Below are positions 52,118 to 60,927 of a DNA stretch of 64,000 bases, piece after piece. A program made the position numbers and the translations under genes. The notes beneath the pieces are model-generated. The model searched no databases. It saw only the letters and a program-made list of their open reading frames with translations, and was not told where the DNA came from. Source of the stretch: Micavibrio sp. (GTDB lineage Bacteria > Pseudomonadota > Alphaproteobacteria > Micavibrionales > Micavibrionaceae); the NCBI GenBank assembly GCA_028290825.1, contig JAQGJB010000015.1:31599-95598 (forward strand), written 5' to 3'. Numbering within the stretch: position 1 is the first letter of the stretch; each line of letters begins with the position of its first letter.

Positions 52118-52936
52118 ATGACGATGATTTTCAGCAGACTTAAAACCAGGCACATTCTTTTCCTGACCGCCGCGATCACCGCGTTTGCGGGGACCAGCTT
52201 TGCGCAGTCGGACAAGATCGCCCCGACGATCAGGGAATTCGTGCCGCGCGTCGTTACGGTTTCACTGCTGCGCCAGAACGATAAAAGCGGCGAGGCATTC
52301 ATTCGCCTGCGCACCCCTGTCGGGGCCAGCGGCTGCCCGCGCGTGACTCCTTTGCGCTATACGCTGGAAACCGATGCGCCGATATTCCTGGTCAATGTCG
52401 AGGGCTACAGCCTCGATTTTTCCAGCATGTCGCGCAGCCCGCAATATTCATGCAAGACGGCGAACCAGTATGCGCTGGCCGATATTCCGCTGGACCGCAA
52501 GCTGGTTGAGGATAACCGCCTGACCAAGATCCGCTTTACGCTCGGCAAGGGGATGGGGTCGGATACTTACAAGATCACTCTGGATAAAAACACTCTCTCC
52601 ATCCTGCCCGACAGCGAGAATATTTTCGATGCTGGGAAGATGCCGACCGGGGGGCAGACCGCCCTGCTGCACTGGTATTACCCTGCAAACACGCTGGTCC
52701 TGACCGCGCCGACCGTGCCCGAGGGGCAGCAGGATCAGGCGATTGCGGATTTTGCGAATACGCACGGCATGACAAAGGTGGAAACGGTTATTCCGCAATT
52801 CGTCATGCCCTCTGGACAAGCGCATCGTCATTACTATGTTGATGATGCTGGAAAAACCATTGCCATGGTGCCTAATCATGACAATGTTGCGGTCAGCGAA
52901 ACGGTTTCCGCCCGCCGCCCTGGTACTTTCGAATAA
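52118..52936 (+). CDS. exported hypothetical protein
   Basis: 272 aa protein with a signal peptide (cleavage near FAQ, residue 30). The mature part looks beta-rich and contains two Cys (SGCPRVT and YSCKTAN) that could form a disulfide. No domain recognised. It lies between the deacetylase and grpE on the same strand and may be co-transcribed with the heat-shock genes, which would suggest an envelope-stress role; this is only inferred from position. Confidence 0.65.
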   Translation: MTMIFSRLKTRHILFLTAAITAFAGTSFAQSDKIAPTIREFVPRVVTVSLLRQNDKSGEAFIRLRTPVGASGCPRVTPLRYTLETDAPIFLVNVEGYSLDFSSMSRSPQYSCKTANQYALADIPLDRKLVEDNRLTKIRFTLGKGMGSDTYKITLDKNTLSILPDSENIFDAGKMPTGGQTALLHWYYPANTLVLTAPTVPEGQQDQAIADFANTHGMTKVETVIPQFVMPSGQAHRHYYVDDAGKTIAMVPNHDNVAVSETVSARRPGTFE

Positions 52937-52956
52937 CACGCACGGAACAGACCCAA

Positions 52957-53568
52957 ATGAACGATACAGATCCGGATAAAAGACTGATGCCTGAAGAAAT
53001 GCCGGGGGACGAACCCGCGATTGAAAGCCTGATGGACATGCCTGCGGCATCAAGCGACGGCGACAAAGCCCGTATTGGCGAGCTTGAGGCAGAGATCACG
53101 CGCCTGAAAGACCATATGATGCGCGCGCTGGCCGAAACGGATAACATCCGCAAGCGTTCGGTCAAGGAACGCGAAGACGCATCGAAATATTCCGTCACCG
53201 CCTTTGCCAGAGAAATGATCGACATCGCGGATAATTTTCAGCGTGCGATTGACGCCGTACCAGCAGAAGCAAAGGCCGCCGACCCGACATTAAAAAACCT
53301 GATGGACGGAATCGAGGCGACGGAGCGCGGCATGATGCGGTCCCTCGAAAAACAGGGCATCAAAAAAATCGAACCTATGGGTGAACCGTTCAACCCGAAT
53401 TTCCATGAAGTGATGTTCGAGGCCCCTGTTCCTGGGAAACCGGGCGGGATCGTCATCCAGGTAATTGAAACAGGGTATGTCATTCATGACCGCCTGCTCC
53501 GCGCCGCGAAGGTCGGGGTGTCGAAGGGTGAGGATGGCGGGTCGCATAAGGTGGATGAGACGGCATAA
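52957..53568 (+). CDS. grpE: nucleotide exchange factor GrpE
   Basis: 203 aa co-chaperone that releases ADP from DnaK. An acidic N-terminus leads to the long coiled coil (IGELEAEITRLKDHMMRALAETDNIRKRS), then DIADNFQRAIDA and the C-terminal beta domain (GEPFNPNFHEVMFEAPVPGKPGG, GYVIHDRLLRAAKVGVSKG). It is 252 bp before dnaK, a gap holding no recognised gene. Confidence 0.96.
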   Translation: MNDTDPDKRLMPEEMPGDEPAIESLMDMPAASSDGDKARIGELEAEITRLKDHMMRALAETDNIRKRSVKEREDASKYSVTAFAREMIDIADNFQRAIDAVPAEAKAADPTLKNLMDGIEATERGMMRSLEKQGIKKIEPMGEPFNPNFHEVMFEAPVPGKPGGIVIQVIETGYVIHDRLLRAAKVGVSKGEDGGSHKVDETA

Positions 53569-53820
53569 TTACGGAAAGACATTAAGAATTCTTTCTCAAT
53601 ACCCTGATCCAATCCCTTACATTGCCGTATAAATTACAAGGCCTCAGAGACTGGCAGGAAACTGCGGATTTCGGTGGCTTTCGGTCTGGTCATTGGCTGG
53701 CGGCGTGCTATATACTGCAGCACCGCACACATGGTGCATAAAACCAGACTGAAATGGAAATCAGGGTAGTGCCGGTTTCGGGCTGCCCTACATATTTGCC
53801 AACATGAGAAGGAAAACAAA

Positions 53821-55785
53821 ATGAGCAAAGTAATCGGTATCGACCTCGGTACAACCAACTCCTGCGTCGCCATCATGGATGGCAAGGAATCGCGGGTCAT
53901 TGAAAATTCGGAAGGCGCGCGCACGACGCCGTCGATGGTCGCCTTCGGCAAGGACGGCGAGCGTATCGTCGGACAACCTGCGAAGCGCCAGGCCGTCACC
54001 AACCCTGACAAAACCATTTATGCTTTTAAACGCCTGATCGGTCGCCGCTTCGACGATCCGCAGGTGCAGAAGATGATGAAGACCGCCCCTTTCCACATTG
54101 TGAAGGGCGATAACGGCGATGCATGGGTCGAGATCGACGGCGAGAAATTCGCACCGGCGCAAATCTCCGCCATGATCCTGCAAAAGATGAAAGAGACTGC
54201 GGAAAGCTTCCTCGGTCAGCCCGTGACGCAAGCAGTTATTACAGTTCCGGCGTACTTCAACGACAGCCAGCGTCAGGCGACGAAAGACGCCGGTAAAATC
54301 GCCGGCCTTGAAGTCTTGCGTATCATCAACGAGCCTACGGCGGCGGCGCTGGCCTACGGTCTTGATAAAAAGAAAGCCGGCACGATCGCGGTTTATGACC
54401 TTGGTGGCGGTACGTTCGATATTTCAGTTCTGGAGATCGGCGATGGCGTTTTCGAAGTGAAATCGACCAACGGCGATACGTTCCTCGGCGGTGAAGATTT
54501 CGATGACCGCATCATTCATTACCTGGCCGATGAGTTCAAAAAAGAACAGGGTATCGACCTGAAGAATGACAAGCTGGCTTTGCAACGTCTGAAAGAGGCG
54601 GCGGAGAAAGCGAAGATCGAACTCTCCTCCACCACACAGACGGAAGTGAACCTGCCGTTCATTACCGCCGATGCGTCCGGCCCGAAACACCTCAACATCA
54701 AGCTGACCCGTGCGAAACTGGAAGGCCTGGTTGAAGACCTGATCAAGCGCACGATCGATCCACTGAAAGCCGCGTTGAAAGACGCCGGTGTCAAAGCGTC
54801 GGATATTGACGAAGTCGTCATGGTCGGCGGGATGACACGGATGCCAAAAATCATCGAACTGGTGAAAGACTTCTTCGGCAAGGAACCGCACAAGGGCGTT
54901 AACCCTGATGAAGTCGTGGCCGATGGCGCGGCGATTCAGGGCGGCGTTCTGAAGGGCGATGTTAAGGACGTTCTGCTGCTCGACGTTACGCCTCTGTCCC
55001 TCGGGATCGAGACGCTCGGCGGCGTGTTCACACGACTGATCGACCGCAACACGACCATCCCGACCAAGAAGAGCCAGGTGTTCTCGACGGCTGAAGACAA
55101 CCAGACCGCTGTGACCATCCGTGTCTTCCAGGGTGAGCGTGAAATGGCGGCGGACAACAAGTTCCTCGGCCAGTTCGACCTTGTCGGTCTGCCCCCTGCG
55201 CCGCGCGGCATGCCGCAGGTGGAGGTAACCTTCGACATCGATGCGAACGGTATCGTTCACGTGACGGCGAAGGACAAGGCGACCGGCAAAGAACAGCAGA
55301 TCCGTATCCAGGCAACTGGCGGTCTTTCGGATGCCGATATAGAGAAGATGGTCAGCGACGCCGAAGCCAACAAAGATGTCGACCAGAAACGACGCGGCGC
55401 GATCGAAGCCAGAAACCAGGCAGAATCAATGATCCACACCGTGGAAAAATCACTGGTCGAGCATGGCAATGAAGTGCCGAAGGAAGACAAGGAACGTTGC
55501 GAAAAAGCGATTGTTGATCTTAAAGGTGTACTCGACAGCGACGACAAGCAGCTGATCGAAGACAAGCTGCAGGCTTTGTCAGATGCCAGTATGAAGCTGG
55601 GCGAAATCGTGTACCGCAAGGCGCAGGAAAAGGCAGCGGCGGAACAGGGCAACGAGAATGGCGGCGAAGCCTCTGACGACGGCGACTCACCGAAATCTTC
55701 CGCGCAGCATTCGACCAATGCGGATGATATTGTCGACGCTGATTTCCTGGAACTCGACGACGAAGGTAACGCATCGAAGCATTAA
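53821..55785 (+). CDS. dnaK: molecular chaperone DnaK
   Basis: 654 aa Hsp70. [16 protein letters not shown] and [18 protein letters not shown] mark the ATPase, [12 protein letters not shown] the adenosine motif, followed by the conserved interdomain linker [19 protein letters not shown], the substrate-binding domain and an acidic C-terminal tail ([13 protein letters not shown]). AGAAGGA precedes the ATG. It cooperates with DnaJ and GrpE encoded on either side. Confidence 0.99.
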   Translation: MSKVIGIDLGTTNSCVAIMDGKESRVIENSEGARTTPSMVAFGKDGERIVGQPAKRQAVTNPDKTIYAFKRLIGRRFDDPQVQKMMKTAPFHIVKGDNGDAWVEIDGEKFAPAQISAMILQKMKETAESFLGQPVTQAVITVPAYFNDSQRQATKDAGKIAGLEVLRIINEPTAAALAYGLDKKKAGTIAVYDLGGGTFDISVLEIGDGVFEVKSTNGDTFLGGEDFDDRIIHYLADEFKKEQGIDLKNDKLALQRLKEAAEKAKIELSSTTQTEVNLPFITADASGPKHLNIKLTRAKLEGLVEDLIKRTIDPLKAALKDAGVKASDIDEVVMVGGMTRMPKIIELVKDFFGKEPHKGVNPDEVVADGAAIQGGVLKGDVKDVLLLDVTPLSLGIETLGGVFTRLIDRNTTIPTKKSQVFSTAEDNQTAVTIRVFQGEREMAADNKFLGQFDLVGLPPAPRGMPQVEVTFDIDANGIVHVTAKDKATGKEQQIRIQATGGLSDADIEKMVSDAEANKDVDQKRRGAIEARNQAESMIHTVEKSLVEHGNEVPKEDKERCEKAIVDLKGVLDSDDKQLIEDKLQALSDASMKLGEIVYRKAQEKAAAEQGNENGGEASDDGDSPKSSAQHSTNADDIVDADFLELDDEGNASKH

Positions 55786-55798
55786 AATTTAGATGTTC

Positions 55799-55908
55799 TT
55801 TCCCTCCTGCTTGCGGGAGGGGGGAAGCTAGGGGGGAGGGCTTTGAGATGTTTATTCATCGCTTCCCTCCCCCTTTTGTCCCCCCTCCCGCTCACGCAGG
55901 AGGGAGGA
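55799..55908. repeat. large GC-rich palindromic element between dnaK and dnaJ
   Basis: Two arms of about 40 bp (left 55799-55840, starting TTCCCTCCTGCTTGCGGGAG; right 55865-55908, ending GCAGGAGGGAGGAA) are near-reverse complements with a central AT-richer loop. It would form a long stem-loop in the dnaK-dnaJ transcript and probably limits dnaJ expression or stabilises dnaK mRNA. Its composition suggests an intergenic REP-type palindrome. Confidence 0.8.
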
Positions 55909-55935
55909 ATTACAAAAATCAGGGGATGAGGGTCA

Positions 55936-57111
55936 ATGGCCGGTAAAGATTTCTACAAAGTTCTGGGTGTCGAGCGTAACGCCAGCGAAGAAGAGCTGAA
56001 AAAAGCCTATCGCGCGATGGCGATGAAATATCACCCCGACCGCAACAAGGACGACAAGGAAGCCGAAGCCAAATTCAAGGAAGTCAGCGAAGCCTATGAG
56101 GTTTTGAAGGACCCGCAGAAGAAAGCGGCTTATGACCCCTTCGGATCGCAGGCCTTTGAAAACGGCGGCATGGGCAGCGGTTTCCGCCCCGGTGCTGGCG
56201 GCCCCGGCGATGCCGGGTTTGGCGCAGCCTTCAGCGATATTTTCGAAGACATGTTCGGCGATTTCATGGGTGGCAGCGGCGGCAAGGGCCGCGCGCGCGG
56301 CAATTCGCCACAGCGCGGCAACGACGTTCAGTACACGATGGAAATCACCCTTGAGGAATCTTTCAAGGGCAAGGAATCGACGATTAAAATTCCGCTGTCT
56401 GAAACATGCGATAAATGCAGTGGTTCCGGCGCAAAATCCGGCGAAGGATCGGAAACCTGCCCGACCTGCACGGGCAATGGCCGCGTGCGGATGCAGCAGG
56501 GTTTCTTTACGATCGAACGCGTCTGCCCCACGTGTAATGGTGAGGGCGCGATCATCCGCGACCCGTGCGACAAGTGCCATGGTTCGGGACGGATGCGGAA
56601 GGAAAAGACACTGCGCGTTAAAATTCCGGCCGGTGTCGAGGATGGCCGCCGTATCCGTTTAGGCGGCGAAGGCGAAGCCGGCGTTCGCGGCGGACCGTCG
56701 GGCGATCTCTATGTCCTGCTGGCCGTGAAACCGCACCGCCTTTTCCGCCGTGAGGGCGCAGACCTTTATTGCCGTGTGCCGATTCCAATGACGCGGGCGG
56801 CACTGGGTGGGGATATTGAAATTCCCACCATCGACGGCACACGCACCAAGGTTAAAATTCCGGAAGGCACACAGTCGAACCAGCAATTACGCATCAAGGG
56901 CAAGGGTATGACCATCCTGCGCTCCGCGGCACGCGGCGACATGTATATCGAGATTTTCGTCGAGACGCCGGTGGCGCTGAACCGCAAGCAATCCGACCTG
57001 CTAAAGGAACTGGATAAAACAATCGGCGGGGCCGATGCGGCCAAGCACTCGCCGGAATCCAGCGGGTTCTTTACCAAGGCGAAAGAATTCTGGAGCGACC
57101 TTACGGATTGA
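55936..57111 (+). CDS. dnaJ: chaperone DnaJ
   Basis: 391 aa Hsp40. The J-domain has [33 protein letters not shown] with the HPD motif; a Gly/Phe-rich segment and four zinc-finger repeats ([32 protein letters not shown]) follow, then the substrate-binding domains. The tail after the J-domain reads YDPFG where most have YDRFG. It stimulates the DnaK ATPase. GAGGG precedes the ATG; the gene nearly abuts dapB. Confidence 0.97.
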   Translation: MAGKDFYKVLGVERNASEEELKKAYRAMAMKYHPDRNKDDKEAEAKFKEVSEAYEVLKDPQKKAAYDPFGSQAFENGGMGSGFRPGAGGPGDAGFGAAFSDIFEDMFGDFMGGSGGKGRARGNSPQRGNDVQYTMEITLEESFKGKESTIKIPLSETCDKCSGSGAKSGEGSETCPTCTGNGRVRMQQGFFTIERVCPTCNGEGAIIRDPCDKCHGSGRMRKEKTLRVKIPAGVEDGRRIRLGGEGEAGVRGGPSGDLYVLLAVKPHRLFRREGADLYCRVPIPMTRAALGGDIEIPTIDGTRTKVKIPEGTQSNQQLRIKGKGMTILRSAARGDMYIEIFVETPVALNRKQSDLLKELDKTIGGADAAKHSPESSGFFTKAKEFWSDLTD

Positions 57112-57113
57112 TC

Positions 57114-57812
57114 ATGAAAATCGCAATCGCCGGATATAAGGGCCGCATGGGCCAGATGCTGGTGCGGGAGCTGGAAAGCGGTGCATATCCGGGGCTGTCG
57201 TTCTTCGGCGGCACGGTATCATCCGATAATCCCGAAAACCTGTTCGACGCGGACGCGGTGATTGATTTCACCACGCCAGAGGCAACGCGCAAGCATATCT
57301 GGCTGGCGGCGAAGCATCATAAACCGATTGTGATCGGCACGACGGGGATGAATGAACAGGATCTTAATGAAATGCACGATGCGGCGGCGGAATGCGCCCT
57401 GCTCTATTCCGCGAATATGAGTGTCGGGGTCAATCTTCTGGCGGCATTGGTTGAACAGGCATCTAGCCGGCTCGCGGATTTTGATATCGAGATTTTAGAA
57501 ACGCATCACCGCAATAAGGTCGATGCACCGTCCGGCACGGCGCTGATGCTTGGGAAAGCGACCGGGCGCAGCGCGGCCGCGATTGATCGCAGCGGGAAAC
57601 GCGCGGCCGGTACGCTCGGCTATGCCGTGCAGCGTGGCGGCGATGTGGCTGGCGAACATTCGGTGAGTTTCTTCGGTACCGGTGAACGGCTTGAATTGTC
57701 GCACCGCGCGCATGACCGCAGCCTGTTCGCCAAAGGGGCCATCCGCGCCGCGCAATGGCTTACAGAAAAACCGCATGGTTTTTATTCCATGCGGGATATG
57801 CTCGGGCTTTAG
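57114..57812 (+). CDS. dapB: 4-hydroxy-tetrahydrodipicolinate reductase
   Basis: 232 aa NAD(P)H-dependent enzyme of lysine and diaminopimelate synthesis. IAIAGYKGRMGQML is the nucleotide-binding loop, VIDFTTPEA and GTTGMNEQDL follow, and the active-site motif is ETHHRNKVDAPSGTA. It is shorter than the ~270 aa norm because the segment after the nucleotide loop is abbreviated. The ATG at 57114 is 2 nt after the dnaJ stop; the ORF-track TTG at 57108 overlaps dnaJ. Overlaps the convergent Ada/Ogt-like gene by 4 nt. Confidence 0.95.
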   Translation: MKIAIAGYKGRMGQMLVRELESGAYPGLSFFGGTVSSDNPENLFDADAVIDFTTPEATRKHIWLAAKHHKPIVIGTTGMNEQDLNEMHDAAAECALLYSANMSVGVNLLAALVEQASSRLADFDIEILETHHRNKVDAPSGTALMLGKATGRSAAAIDRSGKRAAGTLGYAVQRGGDVAGEHSVSFFGTGERLELSHRAHDRSLFAKGAIRAAQWLTEKPHGFYSMRDMLGL

Positions 57813-58648
57813 TAAACTGTATCACCGGATTCCAGCGCAAGAATAAGTTTCTTACGCGGTGTACCCCAGCCGTAATTCTCGACTATTCCGGAACCTTGAA
57901 TAACCCGGTGGCAGGGAATCAGTAACGAAACGGGGTTTGCCCCCACGGCACTGCCCACGGCACGGGAGGCCTTGGGGCGGTCGATGGCGTGGGCAATTGT
58001 CTGGTAGCTGACCGTTGCGCCGCAGGGAATTTTCATCAGCGCGTGCCAGACCTGAAGCTGAAAATTTGTGCCGTGGAGATGGAGGTTGAGCTTTGATTTC
58101 TTGTCGCCGCGCCAGATGCCAATGATTTTTTCTGCCGAGGCTGAGGTGCCCTGCGCATCCTGGATAAATTCTGCATTGGGCCAGTACGCGCGTAGTCTGG
58201 TGATGCCGATTTCGCGGTCCTCGCCAACGACAAAGCCGAGCCAGCAAAGGCCGCGGTCGGTTTCGGCGATCAGGATATCGCCGATGGGGGTCGGGTGGAA
58301 TGCGTAGCGCACCAGCAGGCCCGCGCCCTTCTTCCGGATTTCTCCGGGGGTGGCGGCTTCCAGTGTTACAAACAGATCGTGCAGGCGACCATTGCCGGAG
58401 AGGCCTGCCGCGTAGGCGGCATTAAGGGTCGAGTGGCCGCTGAGCAGAAATTCCCGCGCATGGCGGGCATGAAGAAACTGGCCCAGCTTTTTGGGGCTTA
58501 AGCCGACCATTTGTGTGAAGGTTTTTTGAAAATGCGTCGGATCATAGCCCGCCCGGCGCGCGAGGGCGTCGAGGTCGGGCTGATCCTGCCAGTGGGCGAC
58601 GATATAATCGATGGCGTCAGAGACGATTTGTTCCGCGAGTTTTACCAT
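57809..58648 (-). CDS. AraC-type HTH fused to O6-methylguanine-DNA methyltransferase (Ada/Ogt-like)
   Basis: 279 aa protein. The N-terminal ~90 residues are an AraC-type DNA-binding domain (LARRAGYDPTHFQKTFTQMVGLSPKKLGQF) and the C-terminal ~160 residues an Ogt-type alkyltransferase with active-site Cys in IPCHRVI. It lacks the N-terminal zinc/methylphosphotriester domain of E. coli Ada, so sensing of phosphotriester damage is not expected by the Ada route. The start is uncertain: the ORF track begins at 58705, 3 bp from the divergent nth, while the ATG at 58648 begins the conserved part. Confidence 0.88.
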   Translation of the reverse strand: MVKLAEQIVSDAIDYIVAHWQDQPDLDALARRAGYDPTHFQKTFTQMVGLSPKKLGQFLHARHAREFLLSGHSTLNAAYAAGLSGNGRLHDLFVTLEAATPGEIRKKGAGLLVRYAFHPTPIGDILIAETDRGLCWLGFVVGEDREIGITRLRAYWPNAEFIQDAQGTSASAEKIIGIWRGDKKSKLNLHLHGTNFQLQVWHALMKIPCGATVSYQTIAHAIDRPKASRAVGSAVGANPVSLLIPCHRVIQGSGIVENYGWGTPRKKLILALESGDTVY

Positions 58649-58707
58649 AGGTGAATAGTATCGCCTGAACCCCTGCCCGCCAATCCGATTCATGGTATAA
58701 ATCATGG

Positions 58708-59364
58708 ATGAAAAAACCGGATATCCAGCAACTCTTTGAAATCCTGCGCGCGGCGAACCCGGAGCCGAAGGGTGAACTGGTGTATGTCAACACCTATACC
58801 CTCCTGATCGCGGTGGTGCTGTCGGCGCAGGCGACTGATAAGGGCGTGAACAAGGCGACGGCGGCTTTGTTTAAAAAAGTCGATACGCCGCAGAAAATGC
58901 TCAAGCTCGGGGAGGACGGGTTGAAGCAGCATATCAAAACCATTGGCCTGTTTAACGGGAAGGCTAAAAATGTCATCGCCCTCAGTCAGATGCTGGTTGA
59001 CCTTTATCAGGGTGAGGTCCCAGCCGACCGTGACGAACTTGTCAAACTGCCGGGCGTTGGGCGTAAGACGGCGAATGTGGTGCTGAATATAGCCTTCGGT
59101 CAGGAAACCATGGCGGTGGATACGCACATTTTTCGCGTCAGCAATCGCACCGGTCTGGCACCCGGCGCCACGGTTGAAAAGGTTGAGGAGAAACTGGAAC
59201 AGGTTGTGCCGAAGGAATTCAGGCGGCATGCGCATCACTGGCTGATCCTGCATGGGCGTTATATCTGCAAGGCACGCACGCCGTTATGCGCGGTATGCCC
59301 GGTTTATGCGGTTTGCGGGTTTAAAGAGAAGGCGATTTACCGGGCGATTGAACAAGCCCGATAA
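58708..59364 (+). CDS. nth: endonuclease III
   Basis: 218 aa DNA glycosylase/AP lyase for oxidised pyrimidines. The helix-hairpin-helix LPGVGRKTANVVL holds the catalytic Lys (LSAQATDKG region helps form the fold), the catalytic Asp is in VDTHIFRVSNR, and the [4Fe-4S] cluster motif C-x6-C-x2-C-x5-C is CKARTPLCAVCPVYAVC. It is divergent from the Ada/Ogt-like gene, forming a small DNA-repair pair. Confidence 0.97.
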   Translation: MKKPDIQQLFEILRAANPEPKGELVYVNTYTLLIAVVLSAQATDKGVNKATAALFKKVDTPQKMLKLGEDGLKQHIKTIGLFNGKAKNVIALSQMLVDLYQGEVPADRDELVKLPGVGRKTANVVLNIAFGQETMAVDTHIFRVSNRTGLAPGATVEKVEEKLEQVVPKEFRRHAHHWLILHGRYICKARTPLCAVCPVYAVCGFKEKAIYRAIEQAR

Positions 59365-59389
59365 CCTGCCAGGCCAGCCTGATAAAAAA

Positions 59390-59947
59390 TTACAGATGAT
59401 GGGATTTCAGGATGTCGTCGACACAATGTTGCGGACGGATATCGTCGCGCCCTTCGGCAGGAACGGTCCCGGCAACCAGGCGCGGGCGGAATTCGTAGTT
59501 TGTAGCGCTGGCCGACGCCTTGTTCAGGTAAATATCAAGAACACAGGATTCGCCGCGGAACTGCAACACGGTCACATCGCCGTCATCACGCTTCAGATCG
59601 GAATAGCCGAGCGCACCGATGACATCGTTGACATCCATGTGCAGCAGGGATTGCGGATCGTTTTGAATTTTCTTTTGAAAATTCCTGTGGCGATGGCGCA
59701 TTTCAGGAGTAGGCACACCGTCCTGAATCATGCCATTGACGGAGGCCATGGCCTGTTGCCCCGGCTGAAGGCCGAAATGATCTGTGATGTACGCCCCGAA
59801 AACAAGAAGACCCACGAGCAACGCCGTTTCCGGCAACACCATCCAGCGCCGCCATCTTCGCAGCAGAAGGCGTTTCTCTTTCCTCAAGAACAATAAACCA
59901 GGACCGAGGACCTGGTTTATTTTTTCTGATTTCAAAAGGGTCAGCAT
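59390..59947 (-). CDS. membrane-anchored hypothetical protein
   Basis: Up to 185 aa. It has an Arg/Lys-rich N-terminus, one transmembrane helix (LPETALLVGLLVFGAYI) and an exported domain with LGYSDLKRDDGDVTVLQFRGESCVLDIYL, which resembles a small periplasmic domain seen in uncharacterised alphaproteobacterial proteins. The start is doubtful: a perfect 11-bp terminator-like hairpin lies in the first ~20 codons, so the real start may be internal, for example the ATG at 59842. It follows the bactofilin gene by 12 nt. Confidence 0.62.
   Translation of the reverse strand: MLTLLKSEKINQVLGPGLLFLRKEKRLLLRRWRRWMVLPETALLVGLLVFGAYITDHFGLQPGQQAMASVNGMIQDGVPTPEMRHRHRNFQKKIQNDPQSLLHMDVNDVIGALGYSDLKRDDGDVTVLQFRGESCVLDIYLNKASASATNYEFRPRLVAGTVPAEGRDDIRPQHCVDDILKSHHL
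59894..59927. terminator. intrinsic terminator-like hairpin downstream of the bactofilin gene
   Basis: AATAAACCAGG/CCTGGTTTATT, a perfect 11-bp stem with an 8-nt loop and TTTTTT on the plus-strand side; the minus-strand side is also T-rich. It lies 33-66 bp after the bactofilin stop and overlaps the annotated start of the next minus-strand gene. Confidence 0.7.
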
Positions 59948-59959
59948 AAGAGTGCCGGA

Positions 59960-60718
59960 TTAGCCCGAGACGGAATTCGTCATGGCGAATGGCAGTTCAG
60001 CACCGGTATCCCGGCTTACAGTCTTTTTAGACTGGGCTGACCTGCCTTCAGGCTTTTTTTCAGCACGGCTGCCTGACAGCGGTACGACTTTACCATCAAG
60101 GACAGCGCCGGCTTCGACAGCCAGCTCTTTGTACGATACGGAACCGGTGATTGAACCGGTTGATTTGATGGTCAGACGGCCCTGAACGGTCAGGTCGCCT
60201 TCGAAACGGCCGGCGATGGTCGCTTCTTCGATCTGTACGGTGCCGTAGAACACGCCGGTCTCGGCGATGTCGAGGGTTTTCGCACCTTTCAGCGCGGCTT
60301 CGATCGTGCCCTCAACAATGAGGACGTCGCAAGCTTCGATCTCACCGGAGAGGGAGATGCCTTCACCAACGACCAGACGGCGGCCTTCGGTTTTTGCACC
60401 CGGAACTGCGTAGCTGCCAGTCGAGGAGGCCGGGCTGTAGCTGCCTGGGAAAGCGCCTGGCATCGGGCGTGCGGGCTGCATCGGGCGCTGAAGTCCTGCC
60501 GGGCTGCCTGGAATGTCGATCGGGCGGTTGGTTTCGCCTTCAGCGGATTCGGTTGCCGGTGCGGCGTTGCTGGATGGGTTCGGGTACATTGATTTTTCCT
60601 TTTCGGTTTTGGCGTAAATAGCGGCGGGCGAGAGTTCGGAGGCATTGTCTTTGCCTGCGGAAGCCGGAGTCTGGCTTACAGGTTCGGATTCAGGTTTTGC
60701 ATTGGGGCGGTGAAACAT
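59960..60718 (-). CDS. bactofilin family cytoskeletal protein
   Basis: 252 aa polymer-forming protein. The disordered Pro/Ser-rich N-terminus (about 120 residues) precedes a bactofilin beta-helix built of short repeats with alternating Gly and hydrophobic positions (LVVGEGISLSGEI, VLIVEGTIEA, TGVFYGTVQIEEATIAGRFEGDLTV, GSITGSVSYKEL). A Lys/Arg-rich tail follows. Bactofilins form membrane-associated filaments that position cell-wall enzymes or other partners. A paired M23 peptidase, often adjacent, is not seen. Confidence 0.92.
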   Translation of the reverse strand: MFHRPNAKPESEPVSQTPASAGKDNASELSPAAIYAKTEKEKSMYPNPSSNAAPATESAEGETNRPIDIPGSPAGLQRPMQPARPMPGAFPGSYSPASSTGSYAVPGAKTEGRRLVVGEGISLSGEIEACDVLIVEGTIEAALKGAKTLDIAETGVFYGTVQIEEATIAGRFEGDLTVQGRLTIKSTGSITGSVSYKELAVEAGAVLDGKVVPLSGSRAEKKPEGRSAQSKKTVSRDTGAELPFAMTNSVSG

Positions 60719-60927
60719 TTCACTTCCTTAAATAATTATCTGACACACACAGATCAAAATCATCATCCGGGCTGCCTTAAAAAAAGGGCAGAAGGCTTTG
60801 AAGTTCCGGGTCAATATCTTGATGGAAGTTAACTTATCATGGGGTTCGGGGAGGAGCAAGGCGGTTTGCATACGCCGCCGGAAATAAAAAATAATCAATA
60901 ATTTCAAATGGTTATTTTGAACCGAGT

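Noticed and set aside
55799-55908. Possible miniature transposable element between dnaK and dnaJ
   Set aside because: No target-site duplication or terminal repeat of a known insertion sequence was recognised; kept only as a palindromic repeat.
59252-59896. 214 aa plus-strand ORF after nth
   Set aside because: Begins inside nth in another frame; the minus-strand frame has a transmembrane helix and a protein-like exported domain.
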